Of a stretch of 64,000 nucleotides of DNA, positions 17,164-26,564 are shown piece by piece. Origin of the DNA: Oscillatoriales cyanobacterium (GTDB lineage Bacteria; Cyanobacteriota; Cyanobacteriia; CACIAM-69d). Within the stretch, counting starts at the first letter, position 1, and each line of letters begins with the position of its first letter. The translations under genes and the position numbers were made by a program. The stretch is from contig RDXB01000031.1 in assembly GCA_004292515.1 (NCBI GenBank), forward strand, positions 1-64,000. The letters run 5' to 3'. The notes beneath the pieces were generated by a model. That model was given only the letters and a program-made list of their open reading frames with translations. It did no database searches and was not told the DNA's origin.

Positions 17164-17555
17164 GGTGAATTAAATACTTGTGAATGGCTCTCATGTTCTA
17201 ACACAGTCACTTCCGCGATCGCAGACTGTGTTCATAAATAACAGTCAATAAATAAATGATCCTGATGGAGTTAACGATAGTACAGCAGCCTGCGGAGTGG
17301 GCCATACCCACTGACTAACAGCTTCATAGCATCTGCAATCTGGTGTGCCAATGGTTTGAGGTAAAAGCTGTAAATGATCTTGATGGAATTTAACGATAGG
17401 AGCCTGAAACTCCTATCTCAAGCATCAAGATTTCAGGGGATATGGTTTCTTGAACTTTTCTGCTCTAAAACCATCTGGATAGAGTCTGTCTTGATAGCGT
17501 TTGCAACGGATAGTTTCAAGGAGAAGATTAATTACCTGAAAAAACTTTCATCTCA
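17164..17555 (+). repeat. Family D repeat (copy 2) flanked by ~28-bp direct repeats
   Basis: No convincing gene lies in this gap. The element at 17281-17372 begins TACAGCAGCCTG, has the core GTGGGCCATACCCAC and ends GAGGTAAAAGCTGTA. It is bordered by direct repeats: TAAATGATCCTGATGGAG-TTAACGATAG (17253-17280) and TAAATGATCTTGATGGAATTTAACGATAG (17371-17399). The flanks are unlike those of other copies, so the duplication belongs to this site. Confidence 0.7.
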
Positions 17556-18596
17556 TCAGTCATGATTCATTGACGACAATGTTAGAAATTGGTCAACGAG
17601 ATTTTTTGCTTGTTTCAGCAATTGTGGATCATCAGCATCGAGCCACTGAATCGTGGGATCAGCGCGGAACCAAGTACGCTGCCGTTTAGCAAATTGCCTG
17701 GTATGTAAGGCTGTCAGTCGCTCGGCTTCCGCAATGGTGATTTTACCTTGCAGCGCATCTGAAACTTCCCGATAACCTAAAGTTTGAAACAAAGGAAGTT
17801 CTGACCCATAGGTTTGCAGCAGTGAGGATACTTCATCCACAAAGCCATTCATAAACATACTAGAGGTTCGTTGTTGAATTCGACAAGATAGGCGATCGCT
17901 TAAAGAGGCTTGTCTAACTTTAAAGTCCGTATGATTTTGTACTTGCTGTTGAGCTGATTGTTTCATATTAATCGGTGCTTGATCTAAACAATCAATGCCA
18001 ATTTGGAGAACTGGATAAGGCGGTGGCAATTCACCCTGGAGGGTCGAAATGCCTTGTCCCGTAGCGTAGAACACTTCTAGGGCGCGGGTTATGCGAGTGT
18101 CATCATTGGGGTGAATAATGCCTGCTGATTTCGGGTCAACTTGTTGCAGTAGTTGGTAACGATAATCGCGATCGAGATTAAACAATTGTTGACGCAATTC
18201 TGTTTGGGCTGGCACTTGTGGAATTTTGAGACCCCGCACAATAGATTTGATATAGAGGCCTGTACCACCCACTAACAAAGGAATCGTGCATTGAGTATGC
18301 CAATACTGAATTCGATTAAACGCCTGGGCTTGAAATTCTGAAACCGTAAAATTTTCGGTTGGTTCACAAATATCAATAAGTTCATGGACTGCAGCCGCAC
18401 GATCGACCAGCGAAGGCTTGGCAGTACCAATCGTAAAGTGCTTATAGATTTGTCGCGAGTCGGCCCCTAGGATCACGGATTGCAAATATTGAGCAAGGGC
18501 GATCGCTAGTGATGATTTACCCGCAGCCGTGGGGCCAACAATGGTAATAAGTCTAGGGCTAAAGAAGGTTAAAGAGTTGTTGTTGAGATCAACCAT
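17556..18596 (-). CDS. miaA: tRNA dimethylallyltransferase
   Basis: 346 aa, normal family length. It transfers a dimethylallyl group to A37 of tRNAs that read UNN codons. Visible motifs: P-loop IVGPTAAGKSSLAIALA (residues ~18-34), GADSRQIYKHFTIGTAKPS, VGGTGLYIKSIVRGL and the C-terminal RQFAKRQRTWFR tRNA-contact motif. ATG 18596. Neighbours are unrelated, so it is probably a single gene. AT-richer than the average of the window. Confidence 0.95.
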   Translation of the reverse strand: MVDLNNNSLTFFSPRLITIVGPTAAGKSSLAIALAQYLQSVILGADSRQIYKHFTIGTAKPSLVDRAAAVHELIDICEPTENFTVSEFQAQAFNRIQYWHTQCTIPLLVGGTGLYIKSIVRGLKIPQVPAQTELRQQLFNLDRDYRYQLLQQVDPKSAGIIHPNDDTRITRALEVFYATGQGISTLQGELPPPYPVLQIGIDCLDQAPINMKQSAQQQVQNHTDFKVRQASLSDRLSCRIQQRTSSMFMNGFVDEVSSLLQTYGSELPLFQTLGYREVSDALQGKITIAEAERLTALHTRQFAKRQRTWFRADPTIQWLDADDPQLLKQAKNLVDQFLTLSSMNHD

Positions 18597-18800
18597 AGCT
18601 GAAATGGTAAGTCACTGTGGTCAAAGTCACTGTGGTGATTACAGCCCATGAGCGAAAGTCTTTAGTATCATTCATGACTATCCCAGAAATATTCCATCTG
18701 AAGATTATCTCATCTCGAAATTGGCTCTGATCTGTCCTAGTTAGATGGTTTTAATCTTCGTTTTGATACTTGTTGCGATACTTATTTTGATACCCCTAGT

Positions 18801-18900
18801 TAGCCCATAAGGTGGACAACACTCACCCATTCATAGCCTTACAATGGCGGCTTCGTGGTATGTTCGATCGGGCGCACCCATTGTTTTAGGTCAAGGCTGC
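18801..18900. repeat. Diverged family D repeat overlapping the kinase 3' end (copy 7)
   Basis: AGCCCATAAGGTGGACAACACTCACCC, then CTTCGTGG and TTTTAGGTCAAGGCTGCGTTG, match in order the core and end of the family D element. The last codons and stop of the histidine kinase (18886 onward) lie inside it. Confidence 0.5.
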
Positions 18901-20541
18901 GTTGTAAGCAGCAGAGGTAGTTGCTAGCTCTGGTAGACGTGGTAGCGCAATATAGAATGTGCTGCCTTTCCCTAGCTCGCTTGTTACCCAAATTCGACCT
19001 TGATGCTGCTCAATAATTCGTCGGCACAGAGTTAGCCCCACTCCTAGCCCACCCTGATTTCGGGAGTCAGAAGAATTAACTTGATAAAATGGCTCAAACA
19101 CCTGCTCTAGATCCGTTGAGGGAATCCCGCAGCCTTTATCTTGAATTTGCAAAACAATTTCCTCTGCATAAAAGGCTGAGTGAATTGTGATTGCTGAGTT
19201 AGGCTGAGAAAACTGAATTGCATTATCTAAGAGGCGATCAAACACTTCTGCCATTGCCTCTGAATTGAGGAGCAATACTAAATCCTGGGGCACATCTAGA
19301 CTAATTGTGATGCCTTGTCCCTGTACTTTTGATTCAAGTCGTTTGATCGCCTGTTCAAGCAGTTCACGCAATTGGCAATGCTGCTGAATCAGTGATTCTG
19401 TTGAGGCCAGATCGGCTAGTTTTAATACGACATTAATGGCTTGACCCAAGCGCTCTGAACTGCGCAGTGCCATGGTAATTAGCTGTTGCCCCTGCACGGA
19501 TTGCAAATCACAACGTCCAGTCGCAAGCAGTTTTACCGCCCCTTGCAACGAGCTAAAGGGCGTACGCAATTCATGGCTGACAATAGAGACAAACTCGTCC
19601 TTCATCCGCTCGATCGCCTTATATTGTGTGATGTTTCGGCACATCAACCGTACCCCATCCCCCAACCTACAAGCATCAACTCGAAACCAACTATTGAACC
19701 GGCGATCGAACACTTCTCGCGATCGGGTTAAATCCTGGGCAACTACTGGCAGCAACCAGGCAAATAGCTCATGGCTGGCCTGTTCCGCCAAACCAGCTAC
19801 GGATTCGAGGGAAGTAGCTGACACCCCCGTAAACGGCAACGCTGCTTGGGCTCCCGGCATGGATCCTATCGACAGCAAGTATGCTTCCGATAGCACTGAT
19901 GCTGCATGACCGATCGAGCGTTCCGCAGCCGGATTGATTAGTCGCCATTGAAAATCAATAATCCGATTGCAGGGATCTCGAATGGCTTGTAAAACAGCGA
20001 TCGCATCGGGCGATAAATTCAAAATATCTGTTAAAAAAGCCTGAGAATCTGCCAATCTCAACTCAGATTGTTTCCGCTCAATGGCATAGCGAATTGAACG
20101 GACTAACAATGTGGGCGAAATTTCACCCTTAATTAGATAGTCCTGTGCGCCCAGCCGCAGGGCCGCCACACCTGCCTGTTCATCGCCCGTGGCAGTCAGT
20201 ACAACAATTGGTACCGTTGGTTGTGCATCCTGAATCGCACTGAGAGTGTCCAACCCCGTAGAATCGGGTAAGGACAGATCCAAAAGTGTCACATCAAATG
20301 TTTGATACCCGATGCAAGTGATGGCCTCTGCCAAGGTTCCAGCCACTGTCAGCTCAACCTGTGCGATCAAGGCTTCCGCCTTGCGCAACATCAATTGCAC
20401 TAGGCGCACGTCAATCGGGCTGTCTTCTACCAACAGCACCTTTGGCGTAAATCCAGTCGCCGATTGACCCAGTAACGAATCGCTCTGAGGAGCGGAATCA
20501 GACAACGTCATATGCCCAAACACGGGGGCTAAAAAAAGCAC
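18886..20541 (-). CDS. Response-regulator/PAS-like/histidine-kinase hybrid
   Basis: 551 aa (or 541 aa from ATG 20511, MTLSDSAPQS). The N-terminal receiver domain (residues ~33-150: VLLVEDSPIDVRLVQLML, phospho-Asp in DVTLLDLSLPDS, PIVVLTATGDE) is followed by a PAS-like segment (LTDILNLSPDAIAVLQAIRD) and HisKA (FVSIVSHELRTPFSSLQGAV, His near residue 326). The HATPase_c domain shows N-box LLDNAIQFSQ, G1 DKGCGIP and G2 GGLGVGLTLCRRIIEQHQGR. It is cytoplasmic, with no membrane segment. The N-terminal receiver implies it acts within a phosphorelay; no partner regulator is adjacent. The last residues are encoded by repeat DNA. Confidence 0.9.
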   Translation of the reverse strand: MLFLAPVFGHMTLSDSAPQSDSLLGQSATGFTPKVLLVEDSPIDVRLVQLMLRKAEALIAQVELTVAGTLAEAITCIGYQTFDVTLLDLSLPDSTGLDTLSAIQDAQPTVPIVVLTATGDEQAGVAALRLGAQDYLIKGEISPTLLVRSIRYAIERKQSELRLADSQAFLTDILNLSPDAIAVLQAIRDPCNRIIDFQWRLINPAAERSIGHAASVLSEAYLLSIGSMPGAQAALPFTGVSATSLESVAGLAEQASHELFAWLLPVVAQDLTRSREVFDRRFNSWFRVDACRLGDGVRLMCRNITQYKAIERMKDEFVSIVSHELRTPFSSLQGAVKLLATGRCDLQSVQGQQLITMALRSSERLGQAINVVLKLADLASTESLIQQHCQLRELLEQAIKRLESKVQGQGITISLDVPQDLVLLLNSEAMAEVFDRLLDNAIQFSQPNSAITIHSAFYAEEIVLQIQDKGCGIPSTDLEQVFEPFYQVNSSDSRNQGGLGVGLTLCRRIIEQHQGRIWVTSELGKGSTFYIALPRLPELATTSAAYNAALT

Positions 20542-20905
20542 TGGTAAAGTTGCAGTCTTCCCGAAGAAAGATAAATCAGACTAAGAGTTAGAACAATCTT
20601 GTACAGTCACTATAACTGTCATTCGCACGATTAACGAATCCAGTCTAGTGTTTATCTATTGATTCTACGCCACAAACACTTAGGGGCCGATCAATACTCA
20701 GGAGTCGATCATTGAAAACACTCCAGGGTTTTGTGACTGAATATCTTTAATAGTTATTGCGAGCATTTTTCCGAAATTTCACAAACTTTTCTTCTTAGAG
20801 AGTATTATCAACCCAACCAAAAATTTACACTTCTTAAATCTGATTAATTTTTTGCAAATCATTTTTCCTCACGGCATTGATTGGATTTGATGGAACTGCA
20901 TCTCA

Positions 20906-21036
20906 GGGGATGTCTGGGAAGTATTTTTTGGACCAGTCTAAGCACCAATAGTCGTGGGAGTAGGATACTCAAGCTCCTTGTTTGCGTCGATCGCTGAGGC
21001 ATACAGAGTATCAATTTTGGCTTGTTAAACATCCTC
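20906..21036 (+). mobile_element. 131-bp MITE-like element (family C, copy 1)
   Basis: It begins GGGGATGTCTGGGAAG and ends ..GTTAAACATCCTC, imperfect inverted ends. It is exactly 131 bp and flanked by TCA on both sides (20903-20905, 21037-21039). The central palindrome is degenerate (GATACTCAAGCTCCTTG). No coding capacity. Confidence 0.8.
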
Positions 21037-21085
21037 TCAGGGATTGAGTTATCTGTGGTGGTTTCAACCGACGGCTAAGATCATC

Positions 21086-21173
21086 AGTAGCCCGTGGGGT
21101 GGGCAATGCCCACCGACTAACAGCTTCATAGCATTTGCGATCTGATATACCAATCGTTTGAGGTAAAGGCTGT
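21086..21173 (+). repeat. Family D repeat (copy 3) flanked by ~37-bp direct repeats
   Basis: The core GGGGTGGGCAATGCCCACC is followed by ACAGCTTCATAGCATTTGCG and ends GAGGTAAAGGCTGTA. The flanks repeat each other: ATCTGTGGTGGTTTCAACCG... (21051-21087) and ATCTATGGTGGTTTCAACTG... (21174-21209). As in copy 2, the duplicated text is specific to this site. Confidence 0.75.
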
Positions 21174-21726
21174 ATCTATGGTGGTTTCAACTGACGGTTA
21201 GATTATCAGGGAGATGGTTAAAGTCTCTGCCAGAAAGAATTTTAGGCCGTAGTGTATCTCATTTTGACCCAAACTGCTATAACAACTCTCAGTTAGTCTA
21301 CGTTGGCACTAGAAGGGTCAAGAGCGGCACTTCAAATTAACCGCTTCCCTGTTGCTGAAATGGAACTCTAGTTGTAGGACTTGATCCATCACGAGGTAGT
21401 TCAAACTATCTTTGGGAACATAGGTTGGAGCTGGTTTACAACTATGATTATCCGTTCAGTTGTCCCTTCAGGCATAGGTTCAGGCATGGGTCAACTAACC
21501 TCATGATCAATGCCCAGACTGTGGATCTGGTGACAGTGGACACGATCGCCTGTTACCCTGGCTTCGGTTCCACAGGATCGTGATCTTGAGATGAGTCTTC
21601 CCTCGTTCAACCACGTCTTAATGGACATCGAATTTGAAGAGCATGGAGGCGGAGACCGCTGGCTAGCTCCCTCACCAATACCCTTAGCCTAAAACTTAGT
21701 CAATATAATGCTGATCCCCACCACAA

Positions 21727-21806
21727 TTTTCTAGGTTTCTCATTGGGTCTAGCGGTCTTTGGAGAACCCACGATTCTCATTAATCTCACCTGATAAACCT
21801 AGAAAA
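21727..21806. other. 80-bp inverted-repeat segment
   Basis: Perfect 12-bp inverted ends TTTTCTAGGTTT (21727-21738) and AAACCTAGAAAA (21795-21806). Inside is a second short pair, TGGGT...ACCCA, and immediately downstream lies the hairpin CCCAAAAATGGG. It could be a small structured RNA, a terminator cluster for the oxidoreductase (which ends at 21915 on the minus strand), or a tiny mobile element. Confidence 0.4.
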
Positions 21807-21914
21807 ACCCAAAAATGGGTACTGTATCTTCGCATTTCAAGCAGCGACTCTGGGATACTCCTCAATCATTAACTGCCTAAAGCTAGTGCCAGTTAGTTTT
21901 TTAGTTTTTTAGTT

Positions 21915-23876
21915 CTACCACCACCACCGCAGTCCCTGGCTTTTGAGGTGTTGACGGAGTTGAGGGATTGTTTGCTGAGTCACAATGTTGGCAGCAATGC
22001 TTGAGCGGGGTTGCTGTGTCAGCCAGCCTGCTGTTGATCCGGCCGCAGCCCCCGAACTCCACTCGCTGTAGTGAATGCGGGTGATGCCGTTCACAATGTG
22101 GGATACGGCGATCGATTTGCCGCCCACCAACAAATTATCAACCCCTCGGGGCACCAGGGCTTCTAGGGGAATCGCCACGGGCCGCACGTGGGCGATGTCG
22201 GCGCTGGCATTGGTGGCTTCGCCGGGATCTTCCCAATTGCGATAGGCACAGCCTTGGATGTCGATGTCGTAGTGCATCATGGCGATCGCCGTGGCCGAAA
22301 AGTCGCGCATGTTGGTGATCCCCTTATGCACGTCGTTTTCTCGCACCATAAAGGCATTTTGGCGATAGGCGCTGCGGCCGAGGATGCGGCGGCCTTCGCG
22401 AATGTAGGGCAGCAGGCTCAAGCCCGATCGCGTCCCCATCGGTGTGTTTGGCCCCGCCAAGTGCATCAGGGGAAATTCTTTGGTGGCGAGGGTTTTCAGC
22501 ACCCATTCCGAGAAAATCAGCGCCCGTTCTTCGCCGTGGTGCAAGGCTTCCGTCGAGACACCGCCCATCCAGTTGCGGTACTGATCGGTATCCATCAGCC
22601 GATCGTTGGTCAGAATCAGGGGCGGATTCATCAGATTCCAGTTGTTGCCGTAGCCCCAATTGATCATGGCCATGTCGCCGGGGCTGGGCTTGCCGGTAAT
22701 CCGGTTATCCAACCGCATACTGACGATCCGCCGATATTTAAAAAAGCTGCGATCGAGAAAGGCAGGAAAACCCCAGAGGGAGAAGGTGCGCTGGTGTTCG
22801 TGCTTGGGAAAAGTCGGCTTGATTTGCCCCAGTTGCTTCAGGCTGCGACCCTGATCATTGGCGATCGCCACCACAAAGGGGAAAGTAAACGCCTGGGTAC
22901 ATTGGGGATTATCCCAGGTGGCCGCATTCGGTTCGCCCAGGGTGCGGCGCGACTCCGACCCCACGCGATAGGGCACGCGGGCCCAGGCCACCAACTCCGC
23001 CGTATCCGTCGCATCAATCACCGTGAACCGCTTACCCGGCAATGGCTCTAGGCGAATCGGCGTTTTGCGAAAGGTGTCATCACTGTTCCAGGAATACCAG
23101 GCGGGCAACTCCTGCGACAGACGACCCGAGGGCACATAGTCTGCCCGAGGGGTGCGCCGCACAGCATAGATCGCCGTGATGTTGCGTCCCGTGGAGTCAA
23201 AGGCCGCGCCCTTGAAGGCGGTGGAACTGCTCCAGCGGCTGCCGGGGGCCAGTTGGGAAGCATCGGCCAAGGCTTCCCGGGCTGCCACATCGCCGGCCGA
23301 CGCGGGAAAACAGAGCGACCCCACCCAGCAGCTATCCACATCCCGCACGGTTTTGACGGGTTGGGTGCGATCGGCCCAGCCGGGAATTTTGACGGGTTGG
23401 CGATAGATGCGCGCTTTAAAGGCCTTCCAACTTTCCGACAGGTTGCCCGCCAAGATCATGTCCGCAGACTCATCGATCGCCGACACCCCCTGGGCACTGA
23501 TTTGGCCACCAATCCAGGGCGAAACCTCCACCAGGCAAGTACGCGCGCCCGACTGCATGGCATGGACTGCTGCCCCCACGCCTGCCAAGGAGCCACCCAC
23601 CACTACCACTTCGCATTGCCAAACTTCCTGGGGTTTGGGCTGGGGCGACAAAATCGGCCGCCCATTGACCCCAAAGGAAGCCGTAATTCGCAACTCTTCG
23701 GCTAACTCATTGGCTGGGCCGATGGCGGCGATCGGGGGTGGGTTCGACTCTGTGGGGCCCAGACTGCTGCGCAAGGGGCGACCGTCAAAGGCCGCTAAGG
23801 TTGCACCAGCCACGGCCGCGCTCAAGCCGAGGGCCACTTGCCCAAACCGTTGCCACAGGCCGATCAATCGCTGCAT
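21915..23876 (-). CDS. Exported FAD-dependent oxidoreductase
   Basis: 653 aa from ATG 23876 (MQRLIGLWQRFGQVALGLSA), which has AGG about 6 nt upstream. An in-frame extension to 23990 lacks support. A hydrophobic signal/anchor (VALGLSAAVAGATLAAF) is followed by an FAD-binding Rossmann motif, VVVVGGSLAGVGAAVHAMQSG, and WIGGQISAQGVSAIDES, typical of the FAD_oxidored family with GGQ-S. VIDATDTAELVAWARVPYRVG and LLVGGKSIAVSHIVNGITRI complete the fold. The substrate is unknown; it is predicted to act outside the cytoplasm. Probably monocistronic. Confidence 0.85.
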   Translation of the reverse strand: MQRLIGLWQRFGQVALGLSAAVAGATLAAFDGRPLRSSLGPTESNPPPIAAIGPANELAEELRITASFGVNGRPILSPQPKPQEVWQCEVVVVGGSLAGVGAAVHAMQSGARTCLVEVSPWIGGQISAQGVSAIDESADMILAGNLSESWKAFKARIYRQPVKIPGWADRTQPVKTVRDVDSCWVGSLCFPASAGDVAAREALADASQLAPGSRWSSSTAFKGAAFDSTGRNITAIYAVRRTPRADYVPSGRLSQELPAWYSWNSDDTFRKTPIRLEPLPGKRFTVIDATDTAELVAWARVPYRVGSESRRTLGEPNAATWDNPQCTQAFTFPFVVAIANDQGRSLKQLGQIKPTFPKHEHQRTFSLWGFPAFLDRSFFKYRRIVSMRLDNRITGKPSPGDMAMINWGYGNNWNLMNPPLILTNDRLMDTDQYRNWMGGVSTEALHHGEERALIFSEWVLKTLATKEFPLMHLAGPNTPMGTRSGLSLLPYIREGRRILGRSAYRQNAFMVRENDVHKGITNMRDFSATAIAMMHYDIDIQGCAYRNWEDPGEATNASADIAHVRPVAIPLEALVPRGVDNLLVGGKSIAVSHIVNGITRIHYSEWSSGAAAGSTAGWLTQQPRSSIAANIVTQQTIPQLRQHLKSQGLRWWW

Positions 23877-24086
23877 GGTGCCTGATGATCCTTCGTTGAG
23901 AATGCGAGATTGCTGAAAATGCGGGGGTGTGGAGCCATGTGAGGTGGTAGCGCATTCGATGATCTGGCAGTTGATCTTGACCAGATTCATGCCAGATTTA
24001 CGCCAGATCTATGCTGGATCGACGACGGAGCCAAGCACGCTACCCAATCACCAGCCCAAGGACTGAGCGATCGCATCCGTATTAGG

Positions 24087-25598
24087 CTAGCGCTGAAAGA
24101 GGACGATCCCACCGCGATCGAAGGCGATTTTGTAGGCGGGATTCGATCGCAATTGCTGATCTAATGATTGAGCAAACTCATGGGTGCTACCCCAGCCCGG
24201 ATGCTTGAGGTTCAGCAACACCCAATCGTATTCGGCCCAGTTGGGCGGCGGCGCGGTGGCGATCGTTTGGCGCAACATGGTTCGGTGGCTGAGGTGGGGC
24301 CCCAAGTCGGCGGTGGTGAGGATGCCGCCCCGTTGGTTGGCGGGGATCGATCGCTCTTGGGTTTGAATCAGGGCGATCGCGGCGCGACTGTCGGCCCAGG
24401 TGTCTAGTTCAGTCAAATAAATTGAGCCAAAATAGCCAAATTTGGCCAGGGCCAAAAAGCCAATCAGCGACCAAACCCAAATGGCTCGGCCGCTAGCGAT
24501 CCAGCCCCGCAGCTGATCGCCCATTGCGCCCAGGCGATCGAGCCAATCCCAGCGGCCATGGGCCAAGCTGTCGATCGCCGCCACCAACAAAAACGGCAAG
24601 ATCGGCAGGGAATATTGATGAACCAAGTCCCGCTGCTCGGCCACCGTCGAGAGCGCGTTCAAGCCGATCGCCGGAGCCGCCGCCGCCCAGGCCCGCAACC
24701 GGCCGCCCCCAAACCAAGGCAGCAGCGGCCCCAAGATCAGCAGCAAGTAGATCAGCGTGTCCATTGAGAACAGCTTCCCCAACACCAATTGCGGCTTCAG
24801 CACCAAATTCAACGCCGCCTCGGACACGCTGGAACCCAAGTAGGCATAGCGCCCGATCGCATCGTGGCTCAGACCGTTGTTAAAAGCCGGGATCACCGCC
24901 TGGTTCGCCACCAAAAACCACCCGACCCCCATCCCCAGCGCCACCAGCCCAGGCCAGCGTTTGCGATCGAGCAGCAGCAACCAAGCGCCCATGGCCGCCA
25001 CCGTAATCGACAGCACCGCCTTGCAGCCCATCACCCACACCAACACCAGCGCCAGGGCGATCAGTCGGTTGGCCCGCCCCAGCCAAATCGCCCCCAGCAG
25101 CCCCGCGATCGCCATTACTTCCGGGTGAAAGTCAAACAAATTGACGTTAAACACCACGGGATAGAGCAAATAGGCCCAGGCGATCGCCAGGGATTGGCCC
25201 GGATTCAGACCCGCCTGTTTGGCCAAGGCCCAAGCCGGGATCGCCCCCGCCGCCAGCCCGATCGCCTGCACCACAAACAGCCAATAGATGCTGGGAAAAA
25301 TCGCGTAGAGCCACCCCACCGCAAAGAAGCTGTAGGCCGCATGGTTGCCCATGTGGTGCATATCCGACACGGTGGAAAACGGCGTTTCACCGCGCCCCAT
25401 CAGGTAGGCCACTTGGTCATAAATCGCCAGGTCAAAGGCCGTCGATTGAAACAGCTCGTGGCGCACCACGCTGCAAATCAACAGGACGATCGCCCAAATC
25501 CCCACCGACCACCAGAGCGATCGGGGGATCGATCGAAACCAGCTTGCAATCGAACTTGCAGTTGAGCTGGCAATAGATGTCCAGATGGGCGATCGCAT
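24087..25598 (-). CDS. DUF2079 polytopic membrane protein
   Basis: 503 aa from ATG 25598 (MRSPIWTSIASST); the longer frame to 25703 would leave only 8 bp to the divergent Uma2 gene. It has about ten hydrophobic segments. Family hallmarks are FDLAIYDQVAYLMGRGETPF and MGNHAAYSFFAVGWLYAIFP in the N-terminal third. The fold recalls GT-C glycosyltransferases (Asp in the first loop), and the soluble C-terminal part is ~130 residues. A role in transferring sugars from lipid carriers is inference from fold; the family is uncharacterised to my knowledge. Confidence 0.8.
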   Translation of the reverse strand: MRSPIWTSIASSTASSIASWFRSIPRSLWWSVGIWAIVLLICSVVRHELFQSTAFDLAIYDQVAYLMGRGETPFSTVSDMHHMGNHAAYSFFAVGWLYAIFPSIYWLFVVQAIGLAAGAIPAWALAKQAGLNPGQSLAIAWAYLLYPVVFNVNLFDFHPEVMAIAGLLGAIWLGRANRLIALALVLVWVMGCKAVLSITVAAMGAWLLLLDRKRWPGLVALGMGVGWFLVANQAVIPAFNNGLSHDAIGRYAYLGSSVSEAALNLVLKPQLVLGKLFSMDTLIYLLLILGPLLPWFGGGRLRAWAAAAPAIGLNALSTVAEQRDLVHQYSLPILPFLLVAAIDSLAHGRWDWLDRLGAMGDQLRGWIASGRAIWVWSLIGFLALAKFGYFGSIYLTELDTWADSRAAIALIQTQERSIPANQRGGILTTADLGPHLSHRTMLRQTIATAPPPNWAEYDWVLLNLKHPGWGSTHEFAQSLDQQLRSNPAYKIAFDRGGIVLFQR

Positions 25599-25711
25599 CT
25601 CGGGTTCCTGCGGCACAAATCGCCAACAGCCTACCACCGCCGAGCCGCATGGGGGCGAGTGGCTAGAATTGATCCAGCCGCCGCCCAATCGCGCCAGTTC
25701 CATCCATCCCT

Positions 25712-26311
25712 ATGATTGCTGCGCCCCAATTCCTCAGCCCCGACGACTATTTAGATCTCGAAGCCCAAAGCGATATTCGTCATGAATATTGGGATGGGCA
25801 AGCCTACGCCATGGCCGGTGGTACAGATGCCCACAACACGATCGCAGGCAATCTGTTTGCTGAACTGCGATCGCACCTGCGGGGGACTGGTTGCCGCGTC
25901 TTCATGTCCGATATGAAGGTACGCATCAATCAAGGAACCAAGTTTTTCTATCCTGATCTGATGGTGACTTGCGACTCGGGCGATCGGAACCAAAAGCTGT
26001 ATAAATCCGCGCCCTGTCTGATTGTGGAAGTGTTATCGGATTCCACAGAAGCGTTCGATCGGGGTCGCAAATTCGCCGCCTATCGCCAGCTCGATCGCTT
26101 GCAAGAATACGTTTTAATTTCTGCCCACCAGCCCCAAGTAGATCTTTTTCGGCGATCTGAAACGGGCCAATGGGTGCTGCAAAGTGATGAAGGGATCGAC
26201 GCAGCATTGGTTTTGGAAACCGTGGGCTACCGAATTGGGTTCGATCGCCTCTATGAAGATGTGGTTTTTGATGAATTACCCACGGAATCTGGTGTGGAGC
26301 AAGGGGTTTAA
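25712..26311 (+). CDS. Uma2 family (DUF820) endonuclease-like protein
   Basis: 199 aa. PD-(D/E)xK-type fold of the Uma2 family, abundant in cyanobacteria. It starts LSPDDYLDLEAQSDIRHEYW, then DAHNTIAGNLFAEL, KFFYPDLMVTCDSGDR with the Asp, CLIVEVLSDSTEAFDRG with the Glu, and KFAAYRQLDRLQEYVLI. The stop codon lies inside a 20-bp palindrome (CAAGGGGTTTAAACCCCTTG, 26300-26319), so the last codons (EQGV) are repeat-derived. The cellular role is unknown. Confidence 0.9.
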   Translation: MIAAPQFLSPDDYLDLEAQSDIRHEYWDGQAYAMAGGTDAHNTIAGNLFAELRSHLRGTGCRVFMSDMKVRINQGTKFFYPDLMVTCDSGDRNQKLYKSAPCLIVEVLSDSTEAFDRGRKFAAYRQLDRLQEYVLISAHQPQVDLFRRSETGQWVLQSDEGIDAALVLETVGYRIGFDRLYEDVVFDELPTESGVEQGV

Positions 26312-26319
26312 ACCCCTTG
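26300..26319. repeat. 20-bp palindrome, core of the CAAGGGG family
   Basis: Perfect palindrome CAAGGGGTTTAAACCCCTTG spanning the stop codon of the Uma2 gene. Related cores lie at 2973-2992, 28509-28528, 33898-33917, 38792-38811, 40506-40525, 46615-46634, 51827-51846 and 62430-62449. Confidence 0.85.
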
Positions 26320-26564
26320 TCTGGAGCGGTGGGATTTAGAAAAATCGGTCATCCAGGCCTCAACGAATCGAATGGGCAACCCGCCCTAGGGCGATCGCAA
26401 CCATCCCCCACCGTCGAACAGGGCGATCAAGTCGGCTTTCGACCAGCAACAGTTGTTGGTAAAGGGCGGCATTTCTCAGCGGGCCACGCGATCGGGGTAG
26501 GATATTGGACTTGCACCCCAGCGCATTCACGTTTCGTTACATCCCAGTCCCATTCTGAGTCACC

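Larger units (their letters stand above)
20542..21914. other. 1.4-kb gene-free region with two mobile repeats and an 80-bp structured segment
   Basis: No open frame here looks like a protein. It holds a 131-bp element (20906-21036), a family D element (21086-21173) and an 80-bp inverted-repeat segment (21727-21806). The stretch 21240-21700 has no feature I recognise. The sequence just upstream of the kinase start (20560-20900) is AT-rich and probably contains its promoter. Confidence 0.6.

Noticed and set aside
17374-17565. 63-codon plus-strand frame before miaA
   Set aside because: No ribosome binding site, no family resemblance, lies in repeat-flanked DNA and overlaps the miaA 3' end.
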